Of a DNA stretch of 64,000 nt, positions 46,410 to 57,458 are shown one piece after another. The position numbers and the translations under genes are program-made. Where the stretch lies: the NCBI GenBank assembly GCA_013420905.1, contig JAAXNY010000006.1:2170001-2234000 (forward strand), read 5' to 3'. This DNA is from Collybia mongolica. Lineage: Eukaryota; Basidiomycota; Agaricomycetes; Agaricales; Clitocybaceae. Positions within the stretch are counted from its first letter, which is position 1. Each line of letters begins with the position of its first letter. Under the pieces are notes generated by a model. The model saw nothing but the letters and a program-made list of their open reading frames with translations. It was not told the DNA's origin and did no database searches.

Positions 46410-47563
46410 CTACAAGTTGCTGACGATCTGGACTTGAGACCCAACTGGTCCGTCTTCAGCCAATTCGGTGCCAGGCACACCTGGGTCGTCAACAACCTGT
46501 CATATGATCGCATCGAACGGTAAGCTGGTGTTCGGGAAGCGTCTAAAAAAAAACCAACCTTCCCGTGGGCGATCTCGATATCCTCAAAGCCCCACTCCCT
46601 CGACGCACCCTCTGTGAGATGGGCCCCGTCCGCAAGCCTCTGTGCCTCCCATTGCGGTCCATCAGCAGCGGTCCGGCGCGCAAACTCGGACAGCGAGCAG
46701 CACCCCACGCGTAGCGGGCGCGCTCTCTCCCCCAGAAGGGCCCTGGCCAGTGCGATGATCGTCGCGGCGTGGCTCACCAGCAAAATGCACGTGTGCTTTC
46801 CCGGGAACCGGCGCTCGATCTCGGGCAGGAGGACCACGAGGAGCCCGTCGGTGCGCTCGTGGATTTCCTGCACGTCCTCGCCCTTGCGCGAGGGGTACCA
46901 TACGGAGTCCCACATGGGGTCGATCTCGGGAAAGTATTGCTGAAGGGAGGCGGCGGACCCGGGGCGCGGGTGGAGCCCCGTGCCCGGGGCCACGGGGGAA
47001 TACCATTCTGCGATCCCTGGAAGGAGGTGAGGGTGGGACTTGGGTGTGTGTGTGTGTAAGGGAATGAATGGGCTGCTTACCATGCTCAACGTAGATGGGG
47101 AGCTTGAGAGCGGTAGCAACGGGCTGAGAAGTTTGGAGGCACCGGTCTATTGGGAGTGGATAAGAGGAGTGTTCTAAGATGGGTTGTGGTGACGTACAAT
47201 ACGGGGAAGAGAAGATGGCGGTTGGGCGTTCGGATTCTGGAAGAGAGGCAAAGTAAGCCCCCAATTCCTGCGCCTGTGTCTATGGGGGGGGAGAATTAGA
47301 AGCCAGTCGATCGTGGGCTCGACAAGGATGCTTGCCTCTCCGAAAGCAGCGAGAGGGGGGTCGCGGGGAAGGCCAGTCTTGCTCAGCCTGTAAAATCGAG
47401 TAGAGTGAAAAAGCAGCGCGTGTCTGTGTTGGCAGGGATTGCGGACCAGGTGGTGGTGAGCCAGTTTAATCTAAAGCCTAGGTTCCTGGTGGGGTAAGAG
47501 AAGGGCTGAACGCGATGACGAGTCCTCGTTACCGTGTCGTGCGATGTATATTTTTTGGACCAT
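46410..47563 (-). CDS. Histidine phosphatase of the TFC7 (TFIIIC tau55) type
   Basis: The 268 aa product starts MVQKIYIARHGFRLNW, the RHG motif of the phosphoglycerate mutase-like superfamily. It continues GLPRDPPLAAFGETQAQELG, SSPYYRCLQTSQPVA, EWYSPVAPGTGLHPRPGS and LLVSHAATIIALARALLG, with the second catalytic His. The EWYSP...GLHPRP block matches fungal Tfc7, a TFIIIC subunit in yeast, though many homologues are free-standing. Exons, minus strand: 47563-47533, 47477-47447, 47387-47336, 47279-47198, 47146-47081, 47016-46559, 46496-46410. Intron 47280-47335 has a GC donor (GAG|GCAAGC). Confidence 0.8.
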
Positions 47564-47912
47564 GATGATGGATCTCCCGAGTGTTGAAAGGCGACGAAAT
47601 AAAACCTGTGTTGTCCACGTGTGCAACGCGAGGGTCAAAACGGATTGCACCATCCATAATTCATTCAGGTACATACAATGCGGCACTTTTTACCTTTAAA
47701 TTTTCTTTTTACCACCAGCGAGTACATAACCTGCTACTTACGAGAACCGAATGCCGAAAGAAAACATAAGAGTAGCTATCATAGATTTCATTCGTGGTCA
47801 TGGTAAAGTCGAGATCAAGAGGGGAAGCAAGACACGAAGAAAGAGATGGGGGGAGGAGGAAATTAAAAGATATGCAAAGGTGGGATGCATTTGGGACTTT
47901 GTCGGATAGCGC

Positions 47913-49145
47913 TCAAGACAAGGATGGGAAAGCGGTTGTATCATCGACATTGACGACGGGGGCCTGACGTCCACCTCTGGGGCCACCACGACCACGTGGG
48001 GCAGCACGACCCCTGTCACCTCCACGGTCACCTCCTCTGCCGCCACGTCCACGGCCACCACGATCGGGACGATCGAAACGGGCCTCGATTTCGAGGAAGA
48101 CCTTTTCCTCCTTTTTGGCACGGGCCTTGGGTGTAGATTTACTCTTAAAAAAAAAAAAAAAGGTGAGTAGAGGGGTAAGGGGGGATCGAGAGGGGGGGGG
48201 CACCTTGCCGACAAAGTAAGCGTCCTCTTCTTCTTTCTGGAGGGGAACGACGTCCTTCCAGATGTTGGCATCGGCACCCTCATTTGCCTGGCGGGTGGAC
48301 TCGAGTTTGGGGATGGCGGATTCCTTTTCCTTTTGCTGAGCGAGGTACTGCTCAAGGGTCAAGGTGTTGTCCTCCTCTTCGGGCTCTCTGTCCCTGCGGG
48401 GACGGCCTTCTGGTTTGTCGCCTTCTGCGGGGGCGTCACCGGGAGGGGCGGCCCAGGCATCTGCGGCGGTGGCGGTGTCTGGTGCCCCCCAATCGGTTGA
48501 AGGGGCGGCGTCGGCCACCCACTCGTTATTGGCGCCCTCGGCGGCGGCATCGACTGTGGCGTCTACTTCATTCTTGAGCTCTGTGTTGCCGTCTGCGCCA
48601 CCCCAGGACTGGTGGATCTTCTTGTCCGAGTCGCTGTGGGGAAGGGTGAGCGGGAAAGGGGGAGAGAGAGAAGAGAAGAGAGGACTGACGTCTTTCCTGT
48701 CTGGCTATGCCTGTCAAAAGGGCGGCGGCCCCCTCGTGCAGGGCCACCACGGGGGCCACCTCTACCCCGGCCACGATTATCGACTGAGGAAGAGGATGTG
48801 AGGTGATGGGGTGAGATGGTGGGGTCAACTCACATCTCCTTTGACCATCTCCGGGGGCAGGCTCGTCGGGGCCGTTCTGATTTGGGTTGGGGTCTTTTGG
48901 AGGGGACTTTGGGGCACCGCCTCTGGGATAGTACTTTGCACCGCGAGCGGCAGGGCCACCTCTGGATTTGTGTGAGCCGCGAGCAGGGGGTGGGGGTGCA
49001 GGGGGGTTGGCTGCGGCAGCAGGAGGGGGTGGGGCGGAATCCTCGGCTGTTGGGGAAAGAGATATTGGTTATGGGTGATGATCAGGATAAGATTGTGATA
49101 GATACCATCCAGAAGGGCAAATGGGTTTTTTGTGGCCACCGACAT
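47913..49145 (-). CDS. STM1: STM1 / HABP4-SERBP1 family ribosome-binding protein
   Basis: Members of this family bind 80S ribosomes and keep them in a dormant, protected state. The 335 aa product starts MSVATKNPFALLDGEDSAPP. It has an RGG-rich part (RGRGRGGPRGGPARGGRR), then the family signature RPFDRHSQTGKTDSDKKIHQ, followed by SWGG. Next come an acidic middle (REPEEEDNTLTLEQYLAQQ), NIWKDVVPLQKEEEDAYFVG, and a C-terminal RGG tail ending DDTTAFPSLS. Exons, minus strand: 49145-49106, 49046-48834, 48783-48690, 48633-48204, 48143-47913. Homopolymer runs (14 T, 9 G on opposite strands) lie in the last intron. Confidence 0.92.
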
Positions 49146-49781
49146 GTTTGACGGGGCCGATTTAAAGGACAGTCAGTCTTGAGCTTTCTTGGAGGGGGGA
49201 ATAGGGGATTGTTATGAAGCGAGCACGCAAAAAGTGCAATGTGTATGGTAAGGGGTATTTTTTTGTGCGGCAGTCGGGACCCCGGATAGGTAGATCCGGG
49301 GTCCTGTCAAGCCACGGGTCTAGCAACTGTACAGTTTCTAAAAAGGAAAAAGGTATAAAAGGAGGGAAAGGGTTGGGGGGAACTGCAACGCAAATAACAC
49401 ACAGGTGGGTTCAGTTGATTGAAATCACAAAAGTATATCTGACGCATATGACAGCCACTTAAAAGCATCTCGACGATGACCCGCCCGCCTGTCAACAGGA
49501 CTGGAGTGGGTCGAGGACCTTGAGACCGTCATAGTGGGCTGAAGATGGAGAGGGACAGACGTTTCGAACGATGGGACTTGGGTGCGGTGGGTCTGAGCGG
49601 TGGACCCTTCGTTGGTCGCCGTGTAGGCCATGTCCCGCAATGTCTCGTTGTACAGCTGAAATTAATATAAAACAAAATGATTAATAAAATGGAGGACACG
49701 TGTGACGTGTGAAATAGCTGGAGCTGAAGAGAGAAGAGAGAAGCTGCTCGAGTGGGTTTGAGACTTGTGTCGCTGTTTTCG
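49146..49781. other. Divergent promoter region of STM1 and the Spp1-like gene
   Basis: This 636 bp region separates two divergent genes. Base composition flips here: the plus strand is G-rich to the left and C-rich to the right. I see a short direct/inverted segment GACCCCGGATAGGTAGATCCGGGGTC (an inverted repeat around 49277-49302), which could form a hairpin. No coding sequence supported. Confidence 0.4.
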
Positions 49782-52700
49782 ATGGCGAGCCGGATGACGA
49801 TCTCGTCTTTGCTGTGTGAGGAGCAGCCTACTCCTGTTGTGCTTGCCCCTCATCTGCGCTCTCAACGGCCCTCGTCTTCCAATCCCTTCTCCCCTTCCCC
49901 TTCCCCTTCCACCAAGCCGCCCTACATCGGCCTCGACGCTCTCGTTCACGCCGCCACAGAGGAACGCAGGCGTCTCAGTGGCGGCTCTGCCACAACTGAT
50001 TCCGACGCCCACTCACGGCCCAGTCCTCTCCTCGACCATCATCCACCTCTGCCCTTTCACCGACATCACGATTATATTCACTCCCCCGACAACGACCACT
50101 CCCTCCGCAGCAGCCCCGCTTTCTCCCCCAACCCCCAGCCCCAGCCCCAGCACCGTCACCGCCTCATCCTCGACGATCCCCCCACTCATCATCGTCCAGA
50201 CGACATCCCACACCGCCCCGCCCCTGGCTACTTTCCCTTGCCCACCCACCATGACCACCGCATTCACTACCAGCTCGATTTCCAGCGCCAGCAACGCCAA
50301 CATCACGAACTCCTCCTCCTCCAGGAACAACATCAGCTCCAGCTTATCGCTCACGAACGCAAGTTGGCAATCCTAGAGCGCACTCCCACAGACCACTCTC
50401 CCCCCTTTCTCACTCCCCCTTCTCGTGGTCCTTCTATGCCCCTCCAGCTTGATGTCCCTCACCACCATCCCCATCAGCATAACCTCACCCTCTCTCGCAA
50501 TCCTGATCCCCTTCACCTCATCCAGGTCACAAGCCCGTCACATGTCACCCCCAACCCCACCATAAAAAAGCGTCGATACTCTGATTCCCCCATCCGTTCC
50601 GTTCCCCCTCATGATCCTCGCCCCCTCCCCCATCCCGAATTCACCACCCCTCACCCTCGCATCGCCCCCATCGACTCTCCCCCCCTCATCCCAACATCTC
50701 CCCATAGACCGGGCTCTGGCGCCACCAGAAAGCAGATCAACGTCGCCGACCTCATCACCTCGGACCGTTCCCCCTCGGATTTCACGCGCGAGCTACTCCC
50801 CACTCTCAGCCCTCTTGGGAGGAGGTCTCCACCGGGAAGTCAGTCAGGCCGCGCCAAGGCCGCACGAAAGTCGGACGAGGGTGTCGATCCAATCAAGGAG
50901 CTTGGCCCAGAACGGGCTCCCCAACCATCACCACCACCACCACCACCGCAAGACGAACGTAAGCGGCCCAGAGAAGATCGCAAAAAGTCCCGCTCTCAGC
51001 CTGTCCCAGAAACACCGCCCAAGGTCAAGGAGCCAGCAAAGGCCCACGAAGAGGATGCCCACGAATGGTTTTTGGAGCACTATGATGAGTACCCGTCCAA
51101 GGGCACCCATCCTCCCCCTCCGTCCTCCTCCCCCCCCATCGCCTCCCTTGTTCGCCTCTCCAACAGTCCGGCCCCAAAAAAACCAACCCCGTCGTCCATC
51201 ACCATGCCGGATGCCGCAAGTGCCCTCGAGCTCGAGCTAGAGGCACTCATGGCAGAGGTCCCTGTCGTCGTCGGCAAAGTCGAGCCTGATCTCGATATGG
51301 ACGTCGACCTTGCCGTAACCGAACTTGTCGCGGAGACGCTAGATGCAGAGCAGTCCACCAAGCGGGAAGAGGTCGGAATGGAGGTCGACGACGAGCTCCT
51401 GAGCCTAGTTGACGACCGCCCGCCTCCACCTCCACAAGCTAGCCGACGCTCTTCTTCCGGGACCAATGTCCCCGCATCGATAAAACCGCCCTCCTTGCGT
51501 GTTGTTGGCGACTCTGATCCTCGTCACACATCACCCGCCGTCCGGCCTTCCTCCACCCGCCCCACCTCTGAACGCGGGTCAATGCCACCCCCGGCATCTG
51601 TCGCCCCTGGCAGAGCCAAGGACAAGGGAGACAGAGCGGAAAGCGTCTCTGCCACAGCAAAAAAGAAACCAGCCAAGGTTTTGAGTTTTTTTTTTTCTTT
51701 TTTCATTTCATTCTTTTTCCTCACCTTTTTTTTTCTTAGCCCGCTGCGAAGCCCAAGGCTACTACGGCCCCAACAGCCAAGCCCCGAGTCAAACCTGGTC
51801 CAAAGTCAAAGCCCCGCGGCACGGATAATCCTGCCACTGCCCCCATGAAATCAAGTAAATCAGCGGCGGTGGTACCCAAGAAGACGACCGCATCGCGGTC
51901 GCGTTCTGGGTCAGTGATGCCTGGCGGATCTGCTGGACCCGAGACCGAAAAGCAGGAAGATGAGGAAGAGGAAGAGCAGCACGAGGATGACAAGTTGTAT
52001 TGCGTGTGCAAGACAAAGTACGATGAGGATCGGTTCATGATTGCCTGTGATCGGTCAGTCGTCCCGATTCTTTGCTTGTGGGAAAAAAACGTTTGCCTCA
52101 TTGTCTGTACAGCTGCGATGAGTGGTATCATACGCAATGTGTCAACATGTTGGATCTGGAGGTCGACCTCGTTGATCAGTTCATATGCCCGCCATGTGTG
52201 GAAAGTGCGTATTCCTCCATCTCTGATGCTTCGTGTTAACGAGCTACTGCAGAGAACCCACATCTCCCATTGCGGACCACGTACAAGCAGCGGTGCCTAT
52301 ACGGCCTCAAACACGCAGACCCCGAGTCCCCCAAGGCGTGCCACAAGCCTGCGCGCGGTGCTTTTTCAAAGTACTGCTCGGACGAGTGCGGCGTCAAATA
52401 CATGCAGACGCGCATCGACGCCTGGGCAAAGAAGGGTGGAAAGAAGGACAGGCTATGGGAGAGCGTGAAGAATGCGGAGAAGCGGGAGGGAGTGGTGGTG
52501 CTTGATGACCATTGCAAACAGGAGGAGCAGAGGCCAGTGGGAATCGGGAAGCCAAAGAAGAGCAAGGTGGAGAAAGAGGTGGAGAGGTTGAATCTGCTCC
52601 TGGATCAAGTGGTTAGGCTGAGGGAGGAGGTGAAGAAGGGCATGGAAGTAGTGGTTTGGCGGGAAAAACTCTTGGAGCTGGCAACTGAGCGGGCGGAGCA

Positions 52701-53216
52701 GGTTGGCCAGTGTGGATGGGACCAGAGGCTCTGCTTTGGCGACGACGAGTGGTCGGATTTCGGAGCAGGGGTGTTGGAGAGTTATGAAGACGCGAAGGTT
52801 GAGAGCGGTAGTTCTCAGGCGGACATGCAGGTGGATGGCGCAGTAGAGGAGGATGGCGAGTGGTGGTGTCCCGGCAAGAGCATGTGCGACCGGCATAACG
52901 GGTACGCCCTTTTCTTGGGATATCTCCTCTCCTGGTAGCTACTGACCTGCGCATCGTCAGTTGGCAAGCGGTGCGTCACAGAGATGTCTGCAAAGAGAAG
53001 GAAAAGAAGGAGGATGCTCTTCTCAACCTCACGACGCGGGAACGCGAAATTCGTAAGCGGATAGAAGACATCATCGACCCCCACGGCCACAATTGCAATG
53101 ACATCGTCACCAAGTCTCCCCTCAGGTCTATCAACACTAAATTAACAAATGGTCACGCGAAAGGAAAGATAAATGGCGATATAACGAAGAAGGGCAAGAA
53201 AAGGAAAGCCCCATAA
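49782..53216 (+). CDS. SPP1: PHD-finger protein of the COMPASS Spp1/CFP1 type with long disordered N-terminus
   Basis: The C-terminal half matches Spp1/CFP1, the subunit of the Set1 H3K4 methyltransferase complex that reads H3K4me3. The PHD finger is LYCVCKTKYDEDRFMIACD, then CDEWYHTQCVNML, then FICPPC. It is followed by a second zinc-type region (RCLYGLKHADPESPKACHKP, then KYCSDECGVKYMQTRI) and a C-terminal block (WWCPGKSMCDRHNGWQAVRH). The first 600 residues are Pro/His/Ser-rich, far longer than in yeast Spp1. The total is 1068 aa. Exons: 49782-51677, 51740-52053, 52113-52204, 52253-52901, 52961-53216. Confidence 0.88.
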
Positions 53217-53450
53217 TGATAGAGTCTGTATTTTTTTTTATCATCCCGCAGAACACTTGGTCCTTTCTTTGTATCTTGCAGTCGTTATGACATGTACAAC
53301 TTGAACATAATCTCCTAGCCTTGCAGGGAAAATATTTTTGATATAACAATGGTACAGTATGGTCCGCGTTCCGTGAGGCGTAATGAATCTGCCTGGCAAC
53401 CGATGCTCTTGCATTAGGAGGGAAACGAAAAAAAAAAAGAAAAAAGAAAA

Positions 53451-54131
53451 TCAATATCCGTCGCCCTCCCCGCCCTCCTTGCAGAAACCTTTCCGCTCGT
53501 ACAAAATCTGAGACTTGACCTCTTCTCGTTGCTTCTTGGTTTCAATGTCGTTCTTATGATAAGGTTCTAGAACAGTCCAATCTACTCGTCTTAGGGGGAT
53601 ATCGTCTTCCTGATCGAGGTCCTATTGAACGCGTGGGTACGGGCGAACGGATGGCGAGAGAAGACAAGGCGTACTATTTCACCAAGAAGAACCACGTTTT
53701 CGCCTCGTATAAGATACAAGCCGCGCCAATTTTCTGCGAAAGCGTTCCCGTGATATATTCGTTCTACTGTGTCTTCAAGAACGAGGTTGGCTGGTGCGGT
53801 GGTCGGGGCAGAAATGCAGTTGGGTGGTGGTCGTGATGCAATTAAATTGAATTTCTGTAAAAAAAAAAAAAAGGGCCTCACCGAATTGATCATAGGACCG
53901 CAGTACCCCATGTAGCTTTCTACCGTCTCGTAATATCACCAGCATCTTCCCTAGGCAATACCGAGCGTGAAAGGAGAAAGGAAAGACATGTCAAAGCACG
54001 CGGCAGAGGGGGAAGGGAGGGATGGGGTTGTGCTCAGGAATGCGGTGCTGAAGTTTTTACTTTTGAGCAGACGTACTGTCCACGCAATCTACCAGAGACC
54101 CAGAGGTTGTGAAAGGGATCAAAGAGTCCAT
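53451..54131 (-). CDS. LSM1: LSM1, decapping-complex Sm-like protein
   Basis: Lsm1 defines the cytoplasmic Lsm1-7 ring that promotes mRNA decapping in P-bodies. The 136 aa product starts MDSLIPFTTSGSLVDCVD. The Sm1 motif is KMLVILRDGRKLHGVLRSYD, continuing QFANLVLEDTVERIYHG. The Sm2 motif is LYLIRGENVVLLGEIDLD. The C-terminal tail (YHKNDIETKKQREEVKSQIL) is typical of Lsm1. Exons, minus strand: 54131-54077, 53950-53882, 53790-53675, 53621-53451, summing to 411 nt. The first exon is embedded in sequence where no ORF would be noticed; the start was found from the conserved N-terminus. Confidence 0.93.
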
Positions 54132-54435
54132 CCGGAGTCTGGTCCAAAACCTCCGTCTTCAAGGTATTTTAGAAAAAGAAACAAACCAAGGGTTGTTTAG
54201 GTGTGCGCAAAACTTTGCATCATCCAATCTTCACACGGTTTACACAAGGCAGTTTCTTATTACACCCCCTTCTTAAAAATAGGGAGTCATGCATCCCGAA
54301 AGTTATCACACACGCATTCGTAAACTTGAGGGGCAGTAGAGGGAACATGATAACCCCACAGGTCTATAATGGACTTTCTGGCGGATACGACGATGCTCCT
54401 GATTAACGCTCTTTCGCAATACCTCGTTCGTCTTT

Positions 54436-54879
54436 TTATGAAGCAGTCTGGCCAAAATACTCCCATTGCCCTGGCTCAGGTTTTTCCTCCAAGGGTTCCC
54501 ATCTTTTGACAGGTTGAGTGCAGGGAACATGAAAACAGAGGGGGAAAAAAAAAACTGACGCTTTCCATTCCACCATCTTTGCTACCAATTTCAACTCGTC
54601 CGACGCAATGTCCAGCGACTCCTCTATTTGACCCTCATCTAATTGTTTTTCCACCGTCGCGATGTCCCCGTTTGCGCCCCCCACAATCTTAAGCTTGCGC
54701 TGTGTGAGCGCTTCGACACTCTGTCTATACACAGAGGTTTGAGGGATGGAAGACAGTTGTGTGAGAGTCGATTCGTAGGTTTTTGTCAGCTCTGGAAGAG
54801 GATTTGGGTGGACTGCAAGGCCTGTTATTCCAGTCGTCCTCTTAAGGACTTGGTAAAGAGGACGAGTGACGCGAAACAT
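54436..54879 (-). CDS. NADH dehydrogenase complex I subunit, NDUFA5 / 29.9 kDa type
   Basis: This accessory subunit of respiratory complex I sits in the matrix arm. The 128 aa product reads TTGITGLAVHPNPLPELTK, TYESTLTQLSSIP, SVYRQSVEALTQRKLKIV, and ends WEPLEEKPEPGQWEYFG, all family-typical. Exons, minus strand: 54879-54560 and 54502-54436, joined through an intron with a T-rich 5' part. The start MFRVTRPLYQVLKRTTG was chosen by homology; an in-frame ATG lies at 54921. It is divergent from mitochondrial L32 with 115 bp between starts. Confidence 0.92.
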   Translation of the reverse strand: MFRVTRPLYQVLKRTTGITGLAVHPNPLPELTKTYESTLTQLSSIPQTSVYRQSVEALTQRKLKIVGGANGDIATVEKQLDEGQIEESLDIASDELKLVAKMVEWKASVFFFPLCFHVPCTQPVKRWEPLEEKPEPGQWEYFGQTAS

Positions 54880-54994
54880 GTACAATGTACTTTGCAAGGA
54901 AGGGAGAAAACGGCAATACAAGATGGGTTTCGTTGGGTCGGAGATTGAATTACGCGTTTGTTGCGCTCACCAACCTCACCAACTCTCTCGAACC

Positions 54995-55425
54995 ATGGCA
55001 GCCTTGGCCCGAAATGCCCTCTTACCAGCACTTCGCATACCTTTAACCCGGTCCCTTCTATCTTCAGGTCTCATTTCGTCATTTTTGTTAGCCCCTCGGT
55101 TGGCCTGGTCGATTCCATCCCTTCAGTCTTTGGTTGAGCTTTTTCCACCCTTCCTGCTGGCAGTGCCGAAATCAAAAATTTCGCACTCCAGAAAGTCAAT
55201 GCGTAGCGCGAACAAGGGATTGAAAGACAAACATAGTATGTACTGAACACTTTTTGGGGCATCGCGGGCAACTCACCGACGTCACCAGATATCGTCAATT
55301 GTCCCGGATGCGGGTCACCAAAACTTGCTCATAACCTATGCCCTAACTGTTATACATTTCTAAGTCGGTTGTGGAAGTCAAAGAAAAAACAGGATGGTGG
55401 GGGTGAGATACCCGACCTCTCTTAA
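54995..55425 (+). CDS. MRPL32: Mitochondrial large-subunit ribosomal protein bL32m
   Basis: The 125 aa product has an N-terminal hydrophobic/basic leader (MAALARNALLPALRIPLTRS). The mature start region follows (ELFPPFLLAVPKSKISHSRK, then SMRSANKGLKDK), then a zinc-binding ribbon CPGCGSPKLAHNLCPNCYTF. In yeast, MrpL32 maturation depends on the m-AAA protease, linking it to ribosome assembly. Exons: 54995-55235 and 55289-55425. Confidence 0.93.
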
Positions 55426-55728
55426 CGGTCAAAAATCGTGCGTTTTACCCTACTCCTGTCCGACGACCGGTTCCAACCTTTGCATAGACTGCCTGCCCCC
55501 CAGTCTTTCACTTTCCTTCGATTCATATTTTTAATTTATCGCAGTGAAAATGTAACTTGGGGTCGAAATAACAAATTTTAATTCGTAGCACGCGTGACCG
55601 ACCGCCGCGGACGGAAGAAAGATGTTCCGACCGGACATGGGGAAGAAAAGTATTGAAATAGGCCGCACACAGTCCTGTGAACACATTGACCTTCCCCACC
55701 ACCACTTCTCTCACAAGTTTGTTCACCT

Positions 55729-57458
55729 ATGCTCTCGTCGTCTGGAAATCTCCTTGCTCGCGCCCCACGCATGATGAGAGCCGCCTCGTCTCAACCTGTG
55801 TCGGGCCTCGCTGCAATCCTCCAAAAGAATCCAGAAGATGTCGTCATAACTTTCGCGAAACGCACTGCTGTTGGGAAAGCAAAGAAAGGGCAACTAAAGG
55901 ACGCACCAGTTGACCAAATGATGCATGCTTTATTCAAGGTAGATGATTTATGCACCGCTTCCTTCTGATACATTTGTATTTAGCTTTATGTTCAGGCAAC
56001 CCTCGCGAAAACGAAACTGGACCCATCCAAAATTGATGATATTTGTGTTGGTAAGGGCCCTCTTTGAGTTCGAATACTAAGACTGAATCCCTGTGTCAGG
56101 CACCTGTCACCCTCCATCCCCCCTTTACGTTTCGCGTGCGGCGGCTCTAGCCGCAGGTATACCACACGATGTACCAATTTCCACCGTTAACCGCCTTTGT
56201 TCTTCTGGTTTGATGGCAATTCGCAACATTGCACATGCTATCAAGGCTGGGGAGACTTCCCTAGGACTTGCTGTCGGGGTGGACAGTATGAGTCTGAAGT
56301 GGGTTGCTTCGCTATGTGCTCTTATCAATTTTCATTCAGACCATGTTGTAAAGCCCACGTCCAACGCCCGAAATAAGTGAAGCAGTCGACAAGAATTCTG
56401 AGGCCCATGACTGTATCCAAGTGAGCGTCACGACTTCCGCCTATCTATAGCGTCCCTGATAAAGTAATAGCCTATGGGATGGACATCGGAAATGGTCGCA
56501 GAAACCTACAGTATTTCACGTCAGAAGCAAGACGAATATGCTCTGATTTCTCACACTAGGGCAAACAAGGTGTGTCTTTTTACCCCTGGCCAATATATGC
56601 ATGTGTTTATTCCAGCGATCCAGGCGTTGGCCAATGGGACTTTTGCGGACGAGATCCTTCCCATTGAAATAAATGGCTCAGTAATATCTGTGGACGATAC
56701 GATTCGACCTGGGGTTACCATCGAATCCCTGTCCTCATTGAAATCGGCATTTCCCAATTGGGGCCCAGCAACCACAACGGCTGGGAATGCGAGCGGGGTT
56801 GGCGACGGTGCTGCCCTTTGTATCCTGACTACCCGTGCACGAGCTCAGGAAGAAGGGATGGAAATTGTCGGAAAATGGGTCGGCAGTGCGGTTGTTGGTG
56901 AGCATTACTCTCTCAATCTCCAAGGTCAATTTTGATGTTGTTCCAGGTGTTGAGCCTAGACATATGGGTATTTCTCCAATTTACGCTATACCTAAAGCTC
57001 TTGCACAGGCGGGTTTATCCAAGGAAGATATCGATGTTTATGAGGTAACAAGTGATACCGTCTGCCGAAACCCACATGCAGCTAACAATAGTGTTATTAG
57101 ATCAACGAGGCTTTTGCATCACAATTCGCCCATTGCGTTGAAGAATTGCAGATACCCATCGAGAAAATTAACCCCAAGTGAGCGTTTACACCACAAAATC
57201 TTACAGCTCTCCATTAAATTTCAAAAATAGTGGTGGCTCGATTGCCATCTCACATCCTCTCGGAATGAGTAAATTTTCCAATAAACACCTTTACATCATG
57301 CTGACGGCTGGATAGCTGGCGTTCGTCAAGTCGTAACAGGCCTGGCAGAACTCAAACGGAGAAACGGGACACTCCTTTGTACAAGTATGTGCATTGGTAG
57401 TGGAATGGGTGCAGCTGGGATCTTCGTGAACGAAGCACGCATAGATTCTAGGCTTTGA
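55729..57458 (+). CDS. POT1: 3-ketoacyl-CoA thiolase with C-terminal SRL
   Basis: This thiolase cleaves 3-ketoacyl-CoA in beta-oxidation. All catalytic parts are present in the 419 aa product: nucleophile Cys in [25 protein letters not shown], His in ISHPLGMTGVRQ, and Cys in [12 protein letters not shown]. The N-terminus ([20 protein letters not shown]) has no clear PTS2 and could pass for a weak mitochondrial presequence. The last three residues are SRL, a peroxisomal PTS1. Exons: 55729-55938, 55996-56050, 56100-56298, 56354-56420, 56471-56569, 56624-56897, 56947-57044, 57101-57177, 57231-57268, 57316-57458. Confidence 0.94.

Noticed and set aside
46614..47264. Long overlapping frames on both strands over the histidine phosphatase
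   Set aside because: The region is GC-rich, which keeps all frames open; only the minus-strand frame with RHG and the catalytic His is conserved.
49816..51240. Alternative-frame Ser/Thr/Pro-rich reading frames of 186 and 209 codons in the Spp1-type gene
   Set aside because: C-rich low-complexity sequence leaves several frames open; only the main frame continues through splicing into the PHD finger.
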